Notes: generated from the sequence alone by a model not told the origin. 6,228 bases of DNA from an uncultured Collinsella sp. (GCA_937997605.1 CALLFD010000217.1:1-6228); one strand, 5' to 3'; shown: positions 1-6,000, numbered from the stretch's first letter. Program-made: numbers and translations.

Positions 1-141
1 GAGTATTTCCTTCCGGCACGCGAGTACGGCCTCTCCTTTGAGACCGAGCGTACTCAGATTCCCCAGGGCGAACCGGAACGTCTGTGTGACAAGTTCTGCC
101 AGACGACGAGACTTCTCGGCGCAGCAGATTCGCGTCTGTAG
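1..141 (+). CDS. C-terminal end of an unidentified gene (partial, 5' end outside window)
   Basis: Reading frame 1 is open from the first base to a TAG stop at 139-141, giving 46 residues that begin EYFLPAREYGLSFETERTQ and end LLGAADSRL. The codons (GAG, GGC, CTC, TCC, CAG, AAG) match the style of the confirmed genes in the window, which is the main reason to think this is a real gene tail and not chance. I do not recognise the family: no catalytic motif, membrane segment or helix-turn-helix is visible in so short a piece. It lies on the same strand as the PTS gene, 193 bp upstream, so it could be a regulator or enzyme of the same sugar locus, but nothing in the fragment shows that. No obvious terminator follows it. 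Confidence 0.42.
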   Translation, partial: EYFLPAREYGLSFETERTQIPQGEPERLCDKFCQTTRLLGAADSRL

Positions 142-162
142 GCCTGATTGCGTGATATGGGC

Positions 163-177
163 CAATGAGGCTCATTG
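163..177. promoter_or_regulatory. Perfect 7-1-7 palindrome, candidate operator upstream of the PTS gene
   Basis: CAATGAG, one central G, then CTCATTG form a perfect inverted repeat. The one-base centre is too tight for an RNA hairpin loop, so a dimeric DNA-binding regulator is the more natural reading. It sits about 160 bp before the PTS start, in the 193-bp gap after the upstream gene tail. I could not find a convincing -35/-10 pair anywhere between 142 and 334, so the position of the operator relative to a promoter is unknown. No antiterminator (RAT/terminator) structure of the BglG/LicT type was seen in this gap. Confidence 0.35.
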
Positions 178-334
178 CCATGTGATCGGCATCTTCCATC
201 TTCTCTGCCGCTCCCCATCCCGGGCGTACGTGCGTCCGCGGATTTCAAAGGGGGAAGCGGGTTCCTTGCCCTCCCACGTCGACTACGGAGGCATGAAATC
301 GATGCTATACCCCGCTCAGAAAAAGGAGAATTCC

Positions 335-1777
335 ATGAAATACCAGAAGCTTTGCGATGAAATCATCACAAAGGTCGGTGGTCGAGACAATGTGTTAGAC
401 GTGAGCCACTGCATTACGCGTCTCCGCTTCCACCTCAAGGATGAATCGCTCGCCCAGACCAATGAGCTTAAGGCGACGAAGGGCGTCGTTGACGTCATCC
501 AGACCGGCGGACAGTATCAGGTCGTGATTGGTGCCACTGTCGAGGCCGTCTACAACGACCTCGTTCAGATTGGCGGGTTCGACTCCAAACCCGCGCTCGA
601 TATCGATGAAGGCGACGACGTCAAAAAGAGCGATCCATTCTCGCGTCTGCTTGCCATCATCTCCGAGATTCTGCAACCGGTTCTTGGCGTGCTTATGGCC
701 GGTGGCTTTATCAAGTCGATGCTCGCGCTCTGCACGGTTGCCGGTTGGCTTGCCAAGGACAGCAATACGTATGTGACGCTCTCGGCAATCGGAGATTCGG
801 TCTTCTATTACTTTCCGCTAATCATTGGCTGGACGTCGGCCAAGAAGTTCGGACTTAAGCCCGTTATGGGAATGGCGCTCGGCGGTATCCTCGTCTACCC
901 GACGCTCGTTGCCCTTATGGGCGGAGATCCGCTCTACACGCTCGGCGCCGGTACGGTCTTCGAGTCCAATGTCTACGGTGATATTTTTGGCATCCCGCTG
1001 ATCATGCAGAATTACTCATCGACGATTCTGCCTGCGATCTTTATCGTCTGGATTGCCTCCAAGGTGCACAAGGCCCTTTCTAACGCGCTGCCCGCGCTTG
1101 TGAGCTCGTTCTTCTCCAACATCCTGACGCTCCTCATTTGCGGCATCCTTGGCCTGCTTGTGGTCGGTCCGGTCATGACGGTCCTCTCCAACATCGTTGC
1201 CCAGATCATCTTGATGCTCATCAACTTCCAGCCCGCCATCGCCGGCTTCGTCATCGGCACGTTCTGGAGCCTGCTCGTCATGTTCGGCCTGCACTGGGGT
1301 ATCATCCCGCTGTGGTTCCTCGATGTCGCAACCTACGGCTATGACCTCATTAATCCGCTCGTGTATGCAGGCGGTTGTGCCATCGCCGGTGCTGTGCTTG
1401 GCATGATCATCCGAACCAAGGATTCCGAGGAAAATGCTGCCGTCAACATTCCCGCCCTTGTCTCTTCGATTTTCGGTGTCAACGAGCCTGCGCTTTACGC
1501 CATCTTGCTGCCGCGTAAGCGCCTTATGTGGGCAACCTTTATTTCCGCTGGTGTAGGCGGCGCCATCGCCGGCCTCATGGGTGCCAAACTCTATGCCTTC
1601 GGTGCCTCCGGCCCGCTCGGTTTTCCGAGCTTTATTAACCCTGCCGGCATCGACATGGGCTTTATCGGCCTTGTCATCTCCGGTGTGGTCGCTTTCGTTC
1701 TGGCTCTTGTCGCCGCTATGGTGATCGGTACCAGGAAGGACGAGGGCGGTAAGGCGCTCAACATCTCGGTGGACTAG
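335..1777 (+). CDS. PTS sugar transporter subunit EIIBC, beta-glucoside/glucose superfamily, no EIIA domain
   Basis: This 480-residue membrane permease imports a sugar and phosphorylates it during transport. The EIIB domain spans about residues 1-85, with the phospho-accepting Cys26 in DVSHCITRLRF and the conserved GVVDVIQTGGQYQVVIG stretch near 50-66. A polar linker (about 83-102) leads to the EIIC membrane domain (about 103-465, many hydrophobic helices), which contains QNYSSTILP (225-233), the GLHWGIIP motif (318-325) and GVNEP (381-385) where relatives usually have GITEP. The protein ends at residue 480, right after EIIC, so EIIA must come from another gene. The ATG at 335 was chosen because AAAGGAG (322-328) lies 6 bp upstream and EIIB domains normally begin here; the frame stays open upstream to 38, but the in-frame ATG at 293 has GGAGG only 1 bp away. 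The substrate is not determined; beta-glucosides or a related disaccharide are most likely. A strong terminator follows. Confidence 0.93.
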   Translation: MKYQKLCDEIITKVGGRDNVLDVSHCITRLRFHLKDESLAQTNELKATKGVVDVIQTGGQYQVVIGATVEAVYNDLVQIGGFDSKPALDIDEGDDVKKSDPFSRLLAIISEILQPVLGVLMAGGFIKSMLALCTVAGWLAKDSNTYVTLSAIGDSVFYYFPLIIGWTSAKKFGLKPVMGMALGGILVYPTLVALMGGDPLYTLGAGTVFESNVYGDIFGIPLIMQNYSSTILPAIFIVWIASKVHKALSNALPALVSSFFSNILTLLICGILGLLVVGPVMTVLSNIVAQIILMLINFQPAIAGFVIGTFWSLLVMFGLHWGIIPLWFLDVATYGYDLINPLVYAGGCAIAGAVLGMIIRTKDSEENAAVNIPALVSSIFGVNEPALYAILLPRKRLMWATFISAGVGGAIAGLMGAKLYAFGASGPLGFPSFINPAGIDMGFIGLVISGVVAFVLALVAAMVIGTRKDEGGKALNISVD

Positions 1778-1797
1778 TCTGTCTGCGCACTTTAACT

Positions 1798-1843
1798 AAA
1801 TATGCCTCGGACGGCGACGTGCCGCCCGAGGCATATTTGTGTT
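1798..1843. terminator. Bidirectional rho-independent terminator between convergent genes
   Basis: Left arm 1798-1815 (AAATATGCCTCGG, one mismatched A, CGGC) pairs with right arm 1821-1838 around a 5-nt loop, giving 17 pairs and a single A/C mismatch. T-rich sequence (ATTTGTGTTTT) follows on the + strand. The stem begins AAA and ends TTT, and the reverse complement continues into TTTAGTTAAAG, so it can also stop minus-strand transcription. It lies 20 bp after the PTS stop and about 60 bp after the stop of the convergent LysR gene, so it probably serves both. Confidence 0.87.
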
Positions 1844-1900
1844 TTGTGCCGTTGTCAGCGTGTTTGCGGACACAAGTCTGCGGTTGTGGAGCAGCAGGGA

Positions 1901-2824
1901 TTATGACGGTCGTGCCGCGGTGGAAGACGTACGGTCGCCCTGCAGGAGCTGACGGTAGGGGAGGAAGCCGATGAACGAGACGACCGCCTGCGAGTGCGCG
2001 GCGTTTCGCTTGAGGTAGAGCCTGACCTCGGAGGTCGTCGCGGGCTCGAGCGGCACCAGGGCTACCTTTCCGCTGGCGAGCGATTCCGCCGGCTTGCGCA
2101 TGAGGAATGAGACGCCGGCGCCGCGCGCGACAAGGGAGATGATGTTCTCGGCTCGTTTGCCGGTGAACGTAACACGTGGGCCAAATCCAGCTTCGCGACA
2201 AAGGGAAAGGACGAGCTCGCTTACGAACGAGCCTTGGGGAAGCATGAGGAAATTCTCGTCGATAAGGTCGTCTATCTCGACGGTGTCACGTTCGGCGAGC
2301 GGATGGTCGAGTGGAAGGACGGCCACGAGCCGGTCGGTCGTAAAGGGAATCTTTTTGAACTCCGGCTCGATGGCGCCGCCGTCACGGATGAAGGCCAGGT
2401 CAATGTCCTCGTGCAGGAGCATGCGCTTGAGTGTGTCGCCCTCGCCCTCGATGAGCTCAACGGAATATGAGGGGTTCGCCTGCTGAAAATCGATGACGGC
2501 GTCCGTGATCCCATAAGGGGCCATAATGGGGATAGAACCTACGGTGAGGTGCTCGAGCGGCTCACCTGCGCCTATTTGAATGGCGGCAAGATAACGGTGC
2601 TGAAGCGTCGCAATTTTTTGCGCATAGGGGAGGAGCGCTTCACCTTGCGCGGTGAGTGTTACGTGGCGCTGGCTTCGATCGATGAGCTTGCAGCCGAGTT
2701 CGTGCTCCATTGCCATGATGTGCTTGGAGAGGGTTGATTGCGACATGAAAAGCAGTTCCGCCGCATCAAGAAACGTGCGTGACTGCGCTAAGATGGCGAA
2801 TTCGCCAAAGCGGCTGATATCCAT
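1901..2824 (-). CDS. LysR-family transcriptional regulator
   Basis: A 307-residue protein of typical LTTR length. The N-terminal winged helix-turn-helix (about 1-60) contains the LysR signature: SRTFLDAAELLFMSQSTLS (15-33) followed by HIMAMEHELGCKLIDR (35-50) and the wing VTLTAQGEALLPYA. A linker helix (about 60-88) leads to the periplasmic-binding-protein-like effector domain (about 90-295), with the usual LTVGSIP strand at 93-99, DIDLAFI at 140-146 and a GAGVSFL stretch at 235-241. The start is supported by GGAGG (minus strand, 2836-2832) 7 bp before the ATG; that SD sits in a 10-bp palindrome GGAGGCCTCC. The gene starts 36 bp after the deformylase stop with no terminator between, so the two are probably cotranscribed. 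LTTRs often act on a divergent promoter; here that would be the deformylase/MFS intergenic region. Effector unknown. Confidence 0.92.
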   Translation of the reverse strand: MDISRFGEFAILAQSRTFLDAAELLFMSQSTLSKHIMAMEHELGCKLIDRSQRHVTLTAQGEALLPYAQKIATLQHRYLAAIQIGAGEPLEHLTVGSIPIMAPYGITDAVIDFQQANPSYSVELIEGEGDTLKRMLLHEDIDLAFIRDGGAIEPEFKKIPFTTDRLVAVLPLDHPLAERDTVEIDDLIDENFLMLPQGSFVSELVLSLCREAGFGPRVTFTGKRAENIISLVARGAGVSFLMRKPAESLASGKVALVPLEPATTSEVRLYLKRNAAHSQAVVSFIGFLPYRQLLQGDRTSSTAARPS

Positions 2825-2860
2825 AGGGAGGCCTCCGGTACCCTCATTTTGGCAGGTGGC

Positions 2861-3271
2861 CTAAACCACGACGCCATTGCAGTGGTCGATTTCGTGCTGG
2901 ATGATCTCGGCGGTGTAGCCCGAGAAGTTTTTGATGCGGTGAACGAAGTTCTCGTCCAAATACTCAACCTTAATGCGGCGATAGCGGGTACAGGGACGCT
3001 CGCCGGTCAGCGAGAGGCATCCTTCGCTCGTCTGATAGGCATTGACCTGCTCAAGAATTTGAGGGTTGTACATCAGGAGTGTCCTGTTGCCGTCCTTTAC
3101 GCAGATGATGCGTTTGCGCACGCCGATCATGTTGGCGGCGAGGCCCACGCACTCGCGCTCATGCTCGTGGAGTGTATCCAGGAGATCCTGCCCGGTTGCG
3201 GCATCGTCGGGTCCCGCGTCTTCGGAAGGCAGACGCAAAAAGAACTCGGATTTCATGATGGGCTTAATCAT
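2861..3271 (-). CDS. Short peptide deformylase (136-residue type, variant motif I)
   Basis: Peptide deformylase is a cytoplasmic metalloenzyme that removes the formyl group from the N-terminal Met of nascent proteins. The key residues are visible: EGCLS (83-87) with metal ligand Cys85, and HEIDH (126-130) with ligands His126 and His130 and catalytic Glu127. Motif I reads CVGLAANM (41-48); classical enzymes have GxGLAAxQ, so the first Gly is Cys and the Gln is Met. The protein ends at CNGVVV just after the last motif and so lacks the long C-terminal extension of housekeeping type 1 enzymes; it resembles the short deformylases I know from Firmicutes and Coriobacteria. The ATG at 3271 has GAGGAG (minus strand, 3283-3278) at 6 bp spacing; the open frame continues to 3487, but no residues there look conserved. 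It is probably the first gene of an operon with LysR and is divergent from the MFS gene. It may be a second, specialised deformylase. Confidence 0.88.
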   Translation of the reverse strand: MIKPIMKSEFFLRLPSEDAGPDDAATGQDLLDTLHEHERECVGLAANMIGVRKRIICVKDGNRTLLMYNPQILEQVNAYQTSEGCLSLTGERPCTRYRRIKVEYLDENFVHRIKNFSGYTAEIIQHEIDHCNGVVV

Positions 3272-3476
3272 GGCGGGCTCCTCATGTCTTATGCTTTCGT
3301 GGACTTTTAATAATAGCGCGGAAGGAAAGCTGTGCGTCCGCGTTACAATCTTTCGATGTTGGACCATGTTGCCAGATTCGTCGTGTACGGCGTCTGGCGT
3401 AAGTCTAGGGCTCATTTTTCGCCCTGGACCGTTCCTCTGGGGCGATGCGACTGTCGTTCCAAGAGGAAGGAAATGC
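3272..3476. promoter_or_regulatory. Divergent intergenic region with candidate -10 boxes
   Basis: These 205 bp separate the minus-strand deformylase from the + strand MFS gene. On the minus strand TATTAT (3315-3310) matches the -10 consensus at 5 of 6 and would put a start about 32 nt before the deformylase ATG. On the + strand TACAAT (3344-3349) matches 5 of 6 and would give an MFS leader of about 120 nt. Neither has a recognisable -35 at 16-18 bp, so both are weak calls and an activator such as the adjacent LysR protein could be needed. The stretch 3371-3468 is explained by the hairpins annotated separately. Confidence 0.35.
3371..3476 (+). promoter_or_regulatory. Structured mRNA leader of the MFS gene with SD-sequestering hairpin
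   Basis: Three consecutive hairpins are visible. H1: GCCAGA (3371-3376) with TCTGGC (3393-3398). H2: CTAGGGC (3405-3411) with GCCCTGG (3421-3427), with one wobble. H3: TTCCTCTGGGGCGA (3432-3445) with TCGTTCCAAGAGGAA (3454-3468), 14 pairs including two G-T wobbles, one bulged A and an 8-nt loop. The right arm of H3 contains AGAGG (3462-3466), the main Shine-Dalgarno bases for the ATG at 3477. An alternative pairing, TCGCCC (3419-3424) with GGGCGA (3440-3445), would disrupt H2 and open H3, freeing the SD. This arrangement is typical of translational attenuation, but no ligand or leader peptide could be identified. Confidence 0.55.
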
Positions 3477-4892
3477 ATGGGGAGCAAATCTCAGCAACAA
3501 GTTCAAGTAACGCCATCGGCCTCTGCGGCGATTCTCGTCGTAATGTATATTGCAGCCTTTGTTGCCGCGTTTAACGAGAACATCATTAACGTGGCGTTGC
3601 ACGACATTATGGCAGCCTTTTCGGTGAGTGCCACCACGGCACAGTGGCTCGTCTCGGGCTACATGATCGTGACGTCGATCTTTACGGCCATCATGGCCTT
3701 CCTGTCCGGCCGTTTCTCGACGCGCAAGCTGTTGTTTTTCGCATGCGGATGTATGGTCGCCGGCGAAGTCCTGTGTCTGATCGCTCCGTCGTTTAGCGTT
3801 TTGCTGCCAAGCCGTATTTTGCAGGCTGCGGGATCGGGCATCTTGTTTCCGCTCATGATGAACGTGGTGCTGTCTTGCGCCCCGCGCGAGAAGCTTGGTC
3901 TGTATCTGAGTCTGGGCGGCGCCTGCATTACGCTAGGGCCGGCGTTTGGACCCGTGATCAGCGGTCTTATGTGCACGTTGTTTGGCTGGAGGGCGGTATT
4001 CGTAGTGCCGCTGGTGGGCGGCGTTGTGGTCGCTGCGGCGGGCGTAAAGCTTGTTCAGAATGTCGGAGAGCGCTCGAACACCACGCTTGACATTCTGTCG
4101 GTTGTTTTGCTCGCTGCCGGCATTACGGCGTTTGTGTATTCCGTGGGTGAGTTCTCGACCAATCTGATTGCCGGTGTCGTGGCGCTTTTCGCTGCCGTTG
4201 TGCTGCTCGGCCTGTTTGCGGCCCGCCAGCTCAAGCTCGAGCATCCGGTGCTTAACGTGCGTCCCATGGCGAGCGTTCGTTTTTGGCCTGCGTGCTTGCT
4301 TGTGGTGGTGTCGATGATGACGACGTTCTCGATGAGCGTTTTGTTGCCGCTCTATTTTGAGGGCGCATACGGCATGACCGCACTTATTGCGGGCCTGCTC
4401 ATTTTGCCGGCGATTGCCTGCAACGCCGTGACCTCGATTGTGGGCGGACGTGTGATGGACGCCCGTGGCGCATGGCCGCTGCTGCCGGTCGGCTTTGCCC
4501 TGATTGCCGTGGGACAGACTGCCATCTCGATGACGGCGGCAAGCATGAACATCGGCGTCGTCGTTGCGCTGACCGTTGTGGTGTATGCCGGAGTCGGTTT
4601 GGTGCTGAGCCCCTCGCAAACGGCTGGTTTGGAGACGCTGCCTGCCGCTGAACATCCTCACGGAACGGCATTGCTTAACACGTGGAACATGATTGCCGCA
4701 TCGTTTGGCCCGTCGCTGTTTATCGGTCTGCTCTCGAGTTCTGCGGCGGCTGCCAGCGTCGCTGGCGCTGCGATCGACGTTGCCCAGGCGATTGGATTTG
4801 CAGCTGCCGTGCGTGTGGCGGCTGTAATTGCCGTGGTCGGGTTCGTGGCGTCGCTGGTGTACGCTCATCGCGAGTCGCACATGTCGCATTAA
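3477..4892 (+). CDS. MFS transporter, DHA2 (EmrB/QacA-like, 14-TM) drug:proton antiporter family
   Basis: A 471-residue, strongly hydrophobic inner-membrane protein, probably a proton-driven exporter. Helix 1 and the following loop carry NENIINVALHDIMAAF (33-48) and TAQWLVSGYM (54-63), the usual opening of DHA2 drug pumps. A motif A-like loop GRFSTRKLL (78-86) follows, and motif C, the antiporter signature, is at ITLGPAFGPVISG (151-163), then GWRAVFVVPLVGG (170-182). The length and helix pattern fit 14 membrane segments. The ATG at 3477 is preceded by AGAGGAAGGAA (3462-3472); the frame is open upstream to 3066 with an ATG at 3366, but there is no SD there and the extension looks non-protein-like. 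The gene is divergent from the deformylase. No clear terminator follows before the next gene 152 bp on, so readthrough is possible. Substrate unknown: antibiotic, bile compound or metabolite export are all possible. Confidence 0.9.
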   Translation: MGSKSQQQVQVTPSASAAILVVMYIAAFVAAFNENIINVALHDIMAAFSVSATTAQWLVSGYMIVTSIFTAIMAFLSGRFSTRKLLFFACGCMVAGEVLCLIAPSFSVLLPSRILQAAGSGILFPLMMNVVLSCAPREKLGLYLSLGGACITLGPAFGPVISGLMCTLFGWRAVFVVPLVGGVVVAAAGVKLVQNVGERSNTTLDILSVVLLAAGITAFVYSVGEFSTNLIAGVVALFAAVVLLGLFAARQLKLEHPVLNVRPMASVRFWPACLLVVVSMMTTFSMSVLLPLYFEGAYGMTALIAGLLILPAIACNAVTSIVGGRVMDARGAWPLLPVGFALIAVGQTAISMTAASMNIGVVVALTVVVYAGVGLVLSPSQTAGLETLPAAEHPHGTALLNTWNMIAASFGPSLFIGLLSSSAAAASVAGAAIDVAQAIGFAAAVRVAAVIAVVGFVASLVYAHRESHMSH

Positions 4893-4952
4893 TGTGTGCA
4901 CATAGATTCTGCAGCTAGATTGGATGGCGACACCATAAACTAATGGACGTTT

Positions 4953-5044
4953 TGCCGAGAGGCATGAATGTTTAAAGCGCAAAGAGTGCGCGACGGGCCC
5001 CGCGAATGGGGCGATGATGCCCGAGAGGGCCAAGAAGGAGTCTC
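4953..5044 (+). promoter_or_regulatory. Leader with four small hairpins before the wHTH-RGG gene
   Basis: The leader contains TGCC-GAGA-GGCA (4953-4964), GCGCA/TGCGC with a 5-nt loop (4977-4991), GCCCC/GGGGC with a 6-nt loop (4997-5012) and GCCC-GAGA-GGGC (5019-5030). The first and last share the same GAGA tetraloop, a GNRA type, and the same CCGAGAGG core. GGCAT (4961-4965) can also pair with ATGCC (5017-5021), which would break both GAGA hairpins and close a multi-branch structure around the middle two. AAGGAG (5035-5040) follows directly, 4 bp before the ATG at 5045. I found no convincing promoter in 4893-4952; TAAACT (4936-4941) is at best a weak -10. A function in controlling translation of the downstream gene is inferred from position. 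Confidence 0.45.
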
Positions 5045-5956
5045 ATGTCTGAGAACGAAGAGATCATGAACGAGACCGAGAACGAGACCATGGCTGCCGA
5101 GGTCGAGGCAGTCGAGACCGTGGAGACCGAAGCTGCCGAGGTTGAGGCTGCTGACGAGGTTTCCGCCGAGGAGGAGGCCGAGGTTGTCAAGGCCGCCGTT
5201 GATTACGATGACGAAGAGCTGATGGACAAGATGCAGAAGGCCGCCCGCCTGCTGCGTAGCCGTCGCTTTGCTATTTCCAAGGAGGAGGAGGCCAAGGCCG
5301 AGCGCATGGCGAACATCGAGCGCGCCATCAAGCTTCTTGACCTCAAGCCCAAGATGGAGCAGAAGGAAATGTCCGACCTGCTGGGCATGCGCCTCCGTGA
5401 GCTCGATGGCCTGATGGCCGAGGCCGAGGCCGCCGATCTGGTCGGCCGCATCGACGACGCCGAGGGCGATATGCGCAAGATCGTCGTCTTCGCTGCCGAG
5501 GATGCCGCTGAGGGCCTGGTCGAGCTTGCCAACAAGAAGGAGAAGCTCCTGCCCGAGCTTTCTTACGAGGAGGCCACCGAGCTGATGGCCGCTCTCGATA
5601 AGGTTATCGCTCCGCTTGTCGCCATGGGCCTGGACGAGGACCGCGGTCCTCGCGGCGGCCGTGACGACCGTGGCGGTCGCGGTGGCGATCGAGGCGGCCG
5701 TGGCGGCTTTGGTGACCGCGGTGGCCGTGGCGGCGACCGTGGCGGTCGCGGTGGCGATCGCGGCGGCCGTGGCGGCTTTGGTGACCGTGGCGGCGACCGT
5801 GGCGGTCGCGGCGGCTTTGGCGGCAACCGTGGTGGCTATGGCGATCGCGGTGGCAACCGTGGCGGCTTCGGCGGCAACCGCGGTAACGACCGCGGCGGTC
5901 GCGGTGGCGATCGTGGCGGCCGCAACGGCGGCGGCTTCCGCGGCAACCGCTTCTAG
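5045..5956 (+). CDS. MarR-like winged-helix protein with acidic N-terminus and RGG-repeat tail
   Basis: A 303-residue soluble protein in three parts. Residues 1-60 are very acidic (Glu/Asp/Ala/Val, no hydrophobic core) and probably disordered. Residues 62-92 are a charged helix. Residues 92-150 look like a winged helix of MarR type: helices over ERAIKLLDLKP and QKEMSDLLGM, a recognition-like helix RLRELDGLMAEAEAADLVGR, then a wing with GDMRKIVVFA, comparable to the DxR...v.lT pattern of MarR proteins. Residues 155-195 are helical. Residues 200-303 are a Gly/Arg tail with about 20 RGG tripeptides, some with Phe or Tyr (FGD, YGD), a composition associated with RNA binding and RNA-chaperone activity. 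The start has AAGGAG at 4 bp. The protein could bind DNA, RNA or both; it might be a nucleoid- or RNA-associated regulator. The architecture is seen in the sequence, the function is inferred. A perfect hairpin follows the stop. Confidence 0.88.
   Translation: MSENEEIMNETENETMAAEVEAVETVETEAAEVEAADEVSAEEEAEVVKAAVDYDDEELMDKMQKAARLLRSRRFAISKEEEAKAERMANIERAIKLLDLKPKMEQKEMSDLLGMRLRELDGLMAEAEAADLVGRIDDAEGDMRKIVVFAAEDAAEGLVELANKKEKLLPELSYEEATELMAALDKVIAPLVAMGLDEDRGPRGGRDDRGGRGGDRGGRGGFGDRGGRGGDRGGRGGDRGGRGGFGDRGGDRGGRGGFGGNRGGYGDRGGNRGGFGGNRGNDRGGRGGDRGGRNGGGFRGNRF
5666..5787 (+). repeat. Direct repeat of 53 bp at 69-bp spacing within the RGG tail
   Basis: Bases 5666-5718 recur at 5735-5787 with one difference (A5692 against C5761, CGA and CGC, both Arg). 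The offset of 69 bp equals 23 codons, so the reading frame is kept and residues 208-225 are repeated at 231-248. The rest of the tail (5642-5950) is built from shorter related GGCGGTCGCGG-type units. The near-identity even at third positions points to a recent duplication or ongoing recombination and not only to selection for the protein sequence. Confidence 0.85.
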
Positions 5957-5960
5957 TTGG

Positions 5961-5988
5961 GTTACGCGGTTTTACCAAACCGCGTAAC
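5961..5988. terminator. Perfect 12-bp hairpin just after the RGG gene, possible terminator
   Basis: GTTACGCGGTTT (5961-5972), loop TACC, AAACCGCGTAAC (5977-5988): 12 perfect pairs starting 5 bp after the stop codon. No T-run follows (the next bases are TAGTTGACG), so it is not a canonical rho-independent terminator. It could protect the mRNA 3' end or act together with the hairpin at 6031-6072. Confidence 0.45.
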
Positions 5989-6000
5989 TAGTTGACGCTG

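Noticed and set aside
38..334. Upstream N-terminal extension of the PTS reading frame
   Set aside because: The EIIB domain begins at the ATG at 335 with a well-placed SD; upstream residues are Arg/Ser-rich, unlike EIIB, and overlap a better-coding frame at 1-141. The in-frame ATG at 293 has its GGAGG only 1 bp away.
1758..2201. 147-residue minus-strand open frame
   Set aside because: Overlaps the LysR gene in another frame on the same strand; Arg/Pro/His-rich composition typical of a shadow in GC-rich DNA.
2849..3310. 153-residue + strand open frame opposite the deformylase
   Set aside because: The deformylase on the other strand has all three family motifs, an SD and the expected length; this frame is its antisense shadow.
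3376..3402. Possible Arg-rich leader peptide (RRVRRLA then stop) in the MFS leader
   Set aside because: It would suit a ribosome-stalling attenuator, but the frame has no ATG, GTG or TTG start and no SD, so it is not supported.
3066..3476. Long N-terminal extension of the MFS frame, including an ATG at 3366
   Set aside because: No SD before 3366, the extension overlaps the deformylase gene and the hairpin leader, and the DHA2-like N-terminus fits a start at 3477.
3933..5033. 366-residue minus-strand open frame
   Set aside because: Antisense to the MFS gene; His/Arg/Gln-rich with no domain and no SD. A shadow of hydrophobic-codon bias on the other strand.
5642..5950. CRISPR-like or other non-coding repeat array
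   Set aside because: The repeats are in-frame codons for RGG units with no unique spacers.
5604..5978. Arg/His-rich minus-strand frame and Ala/Val-rich + strand frame over the RGG tail
   Set aside because: Low-complexity translations of the same GGC/CGT repeats in wrong frames.
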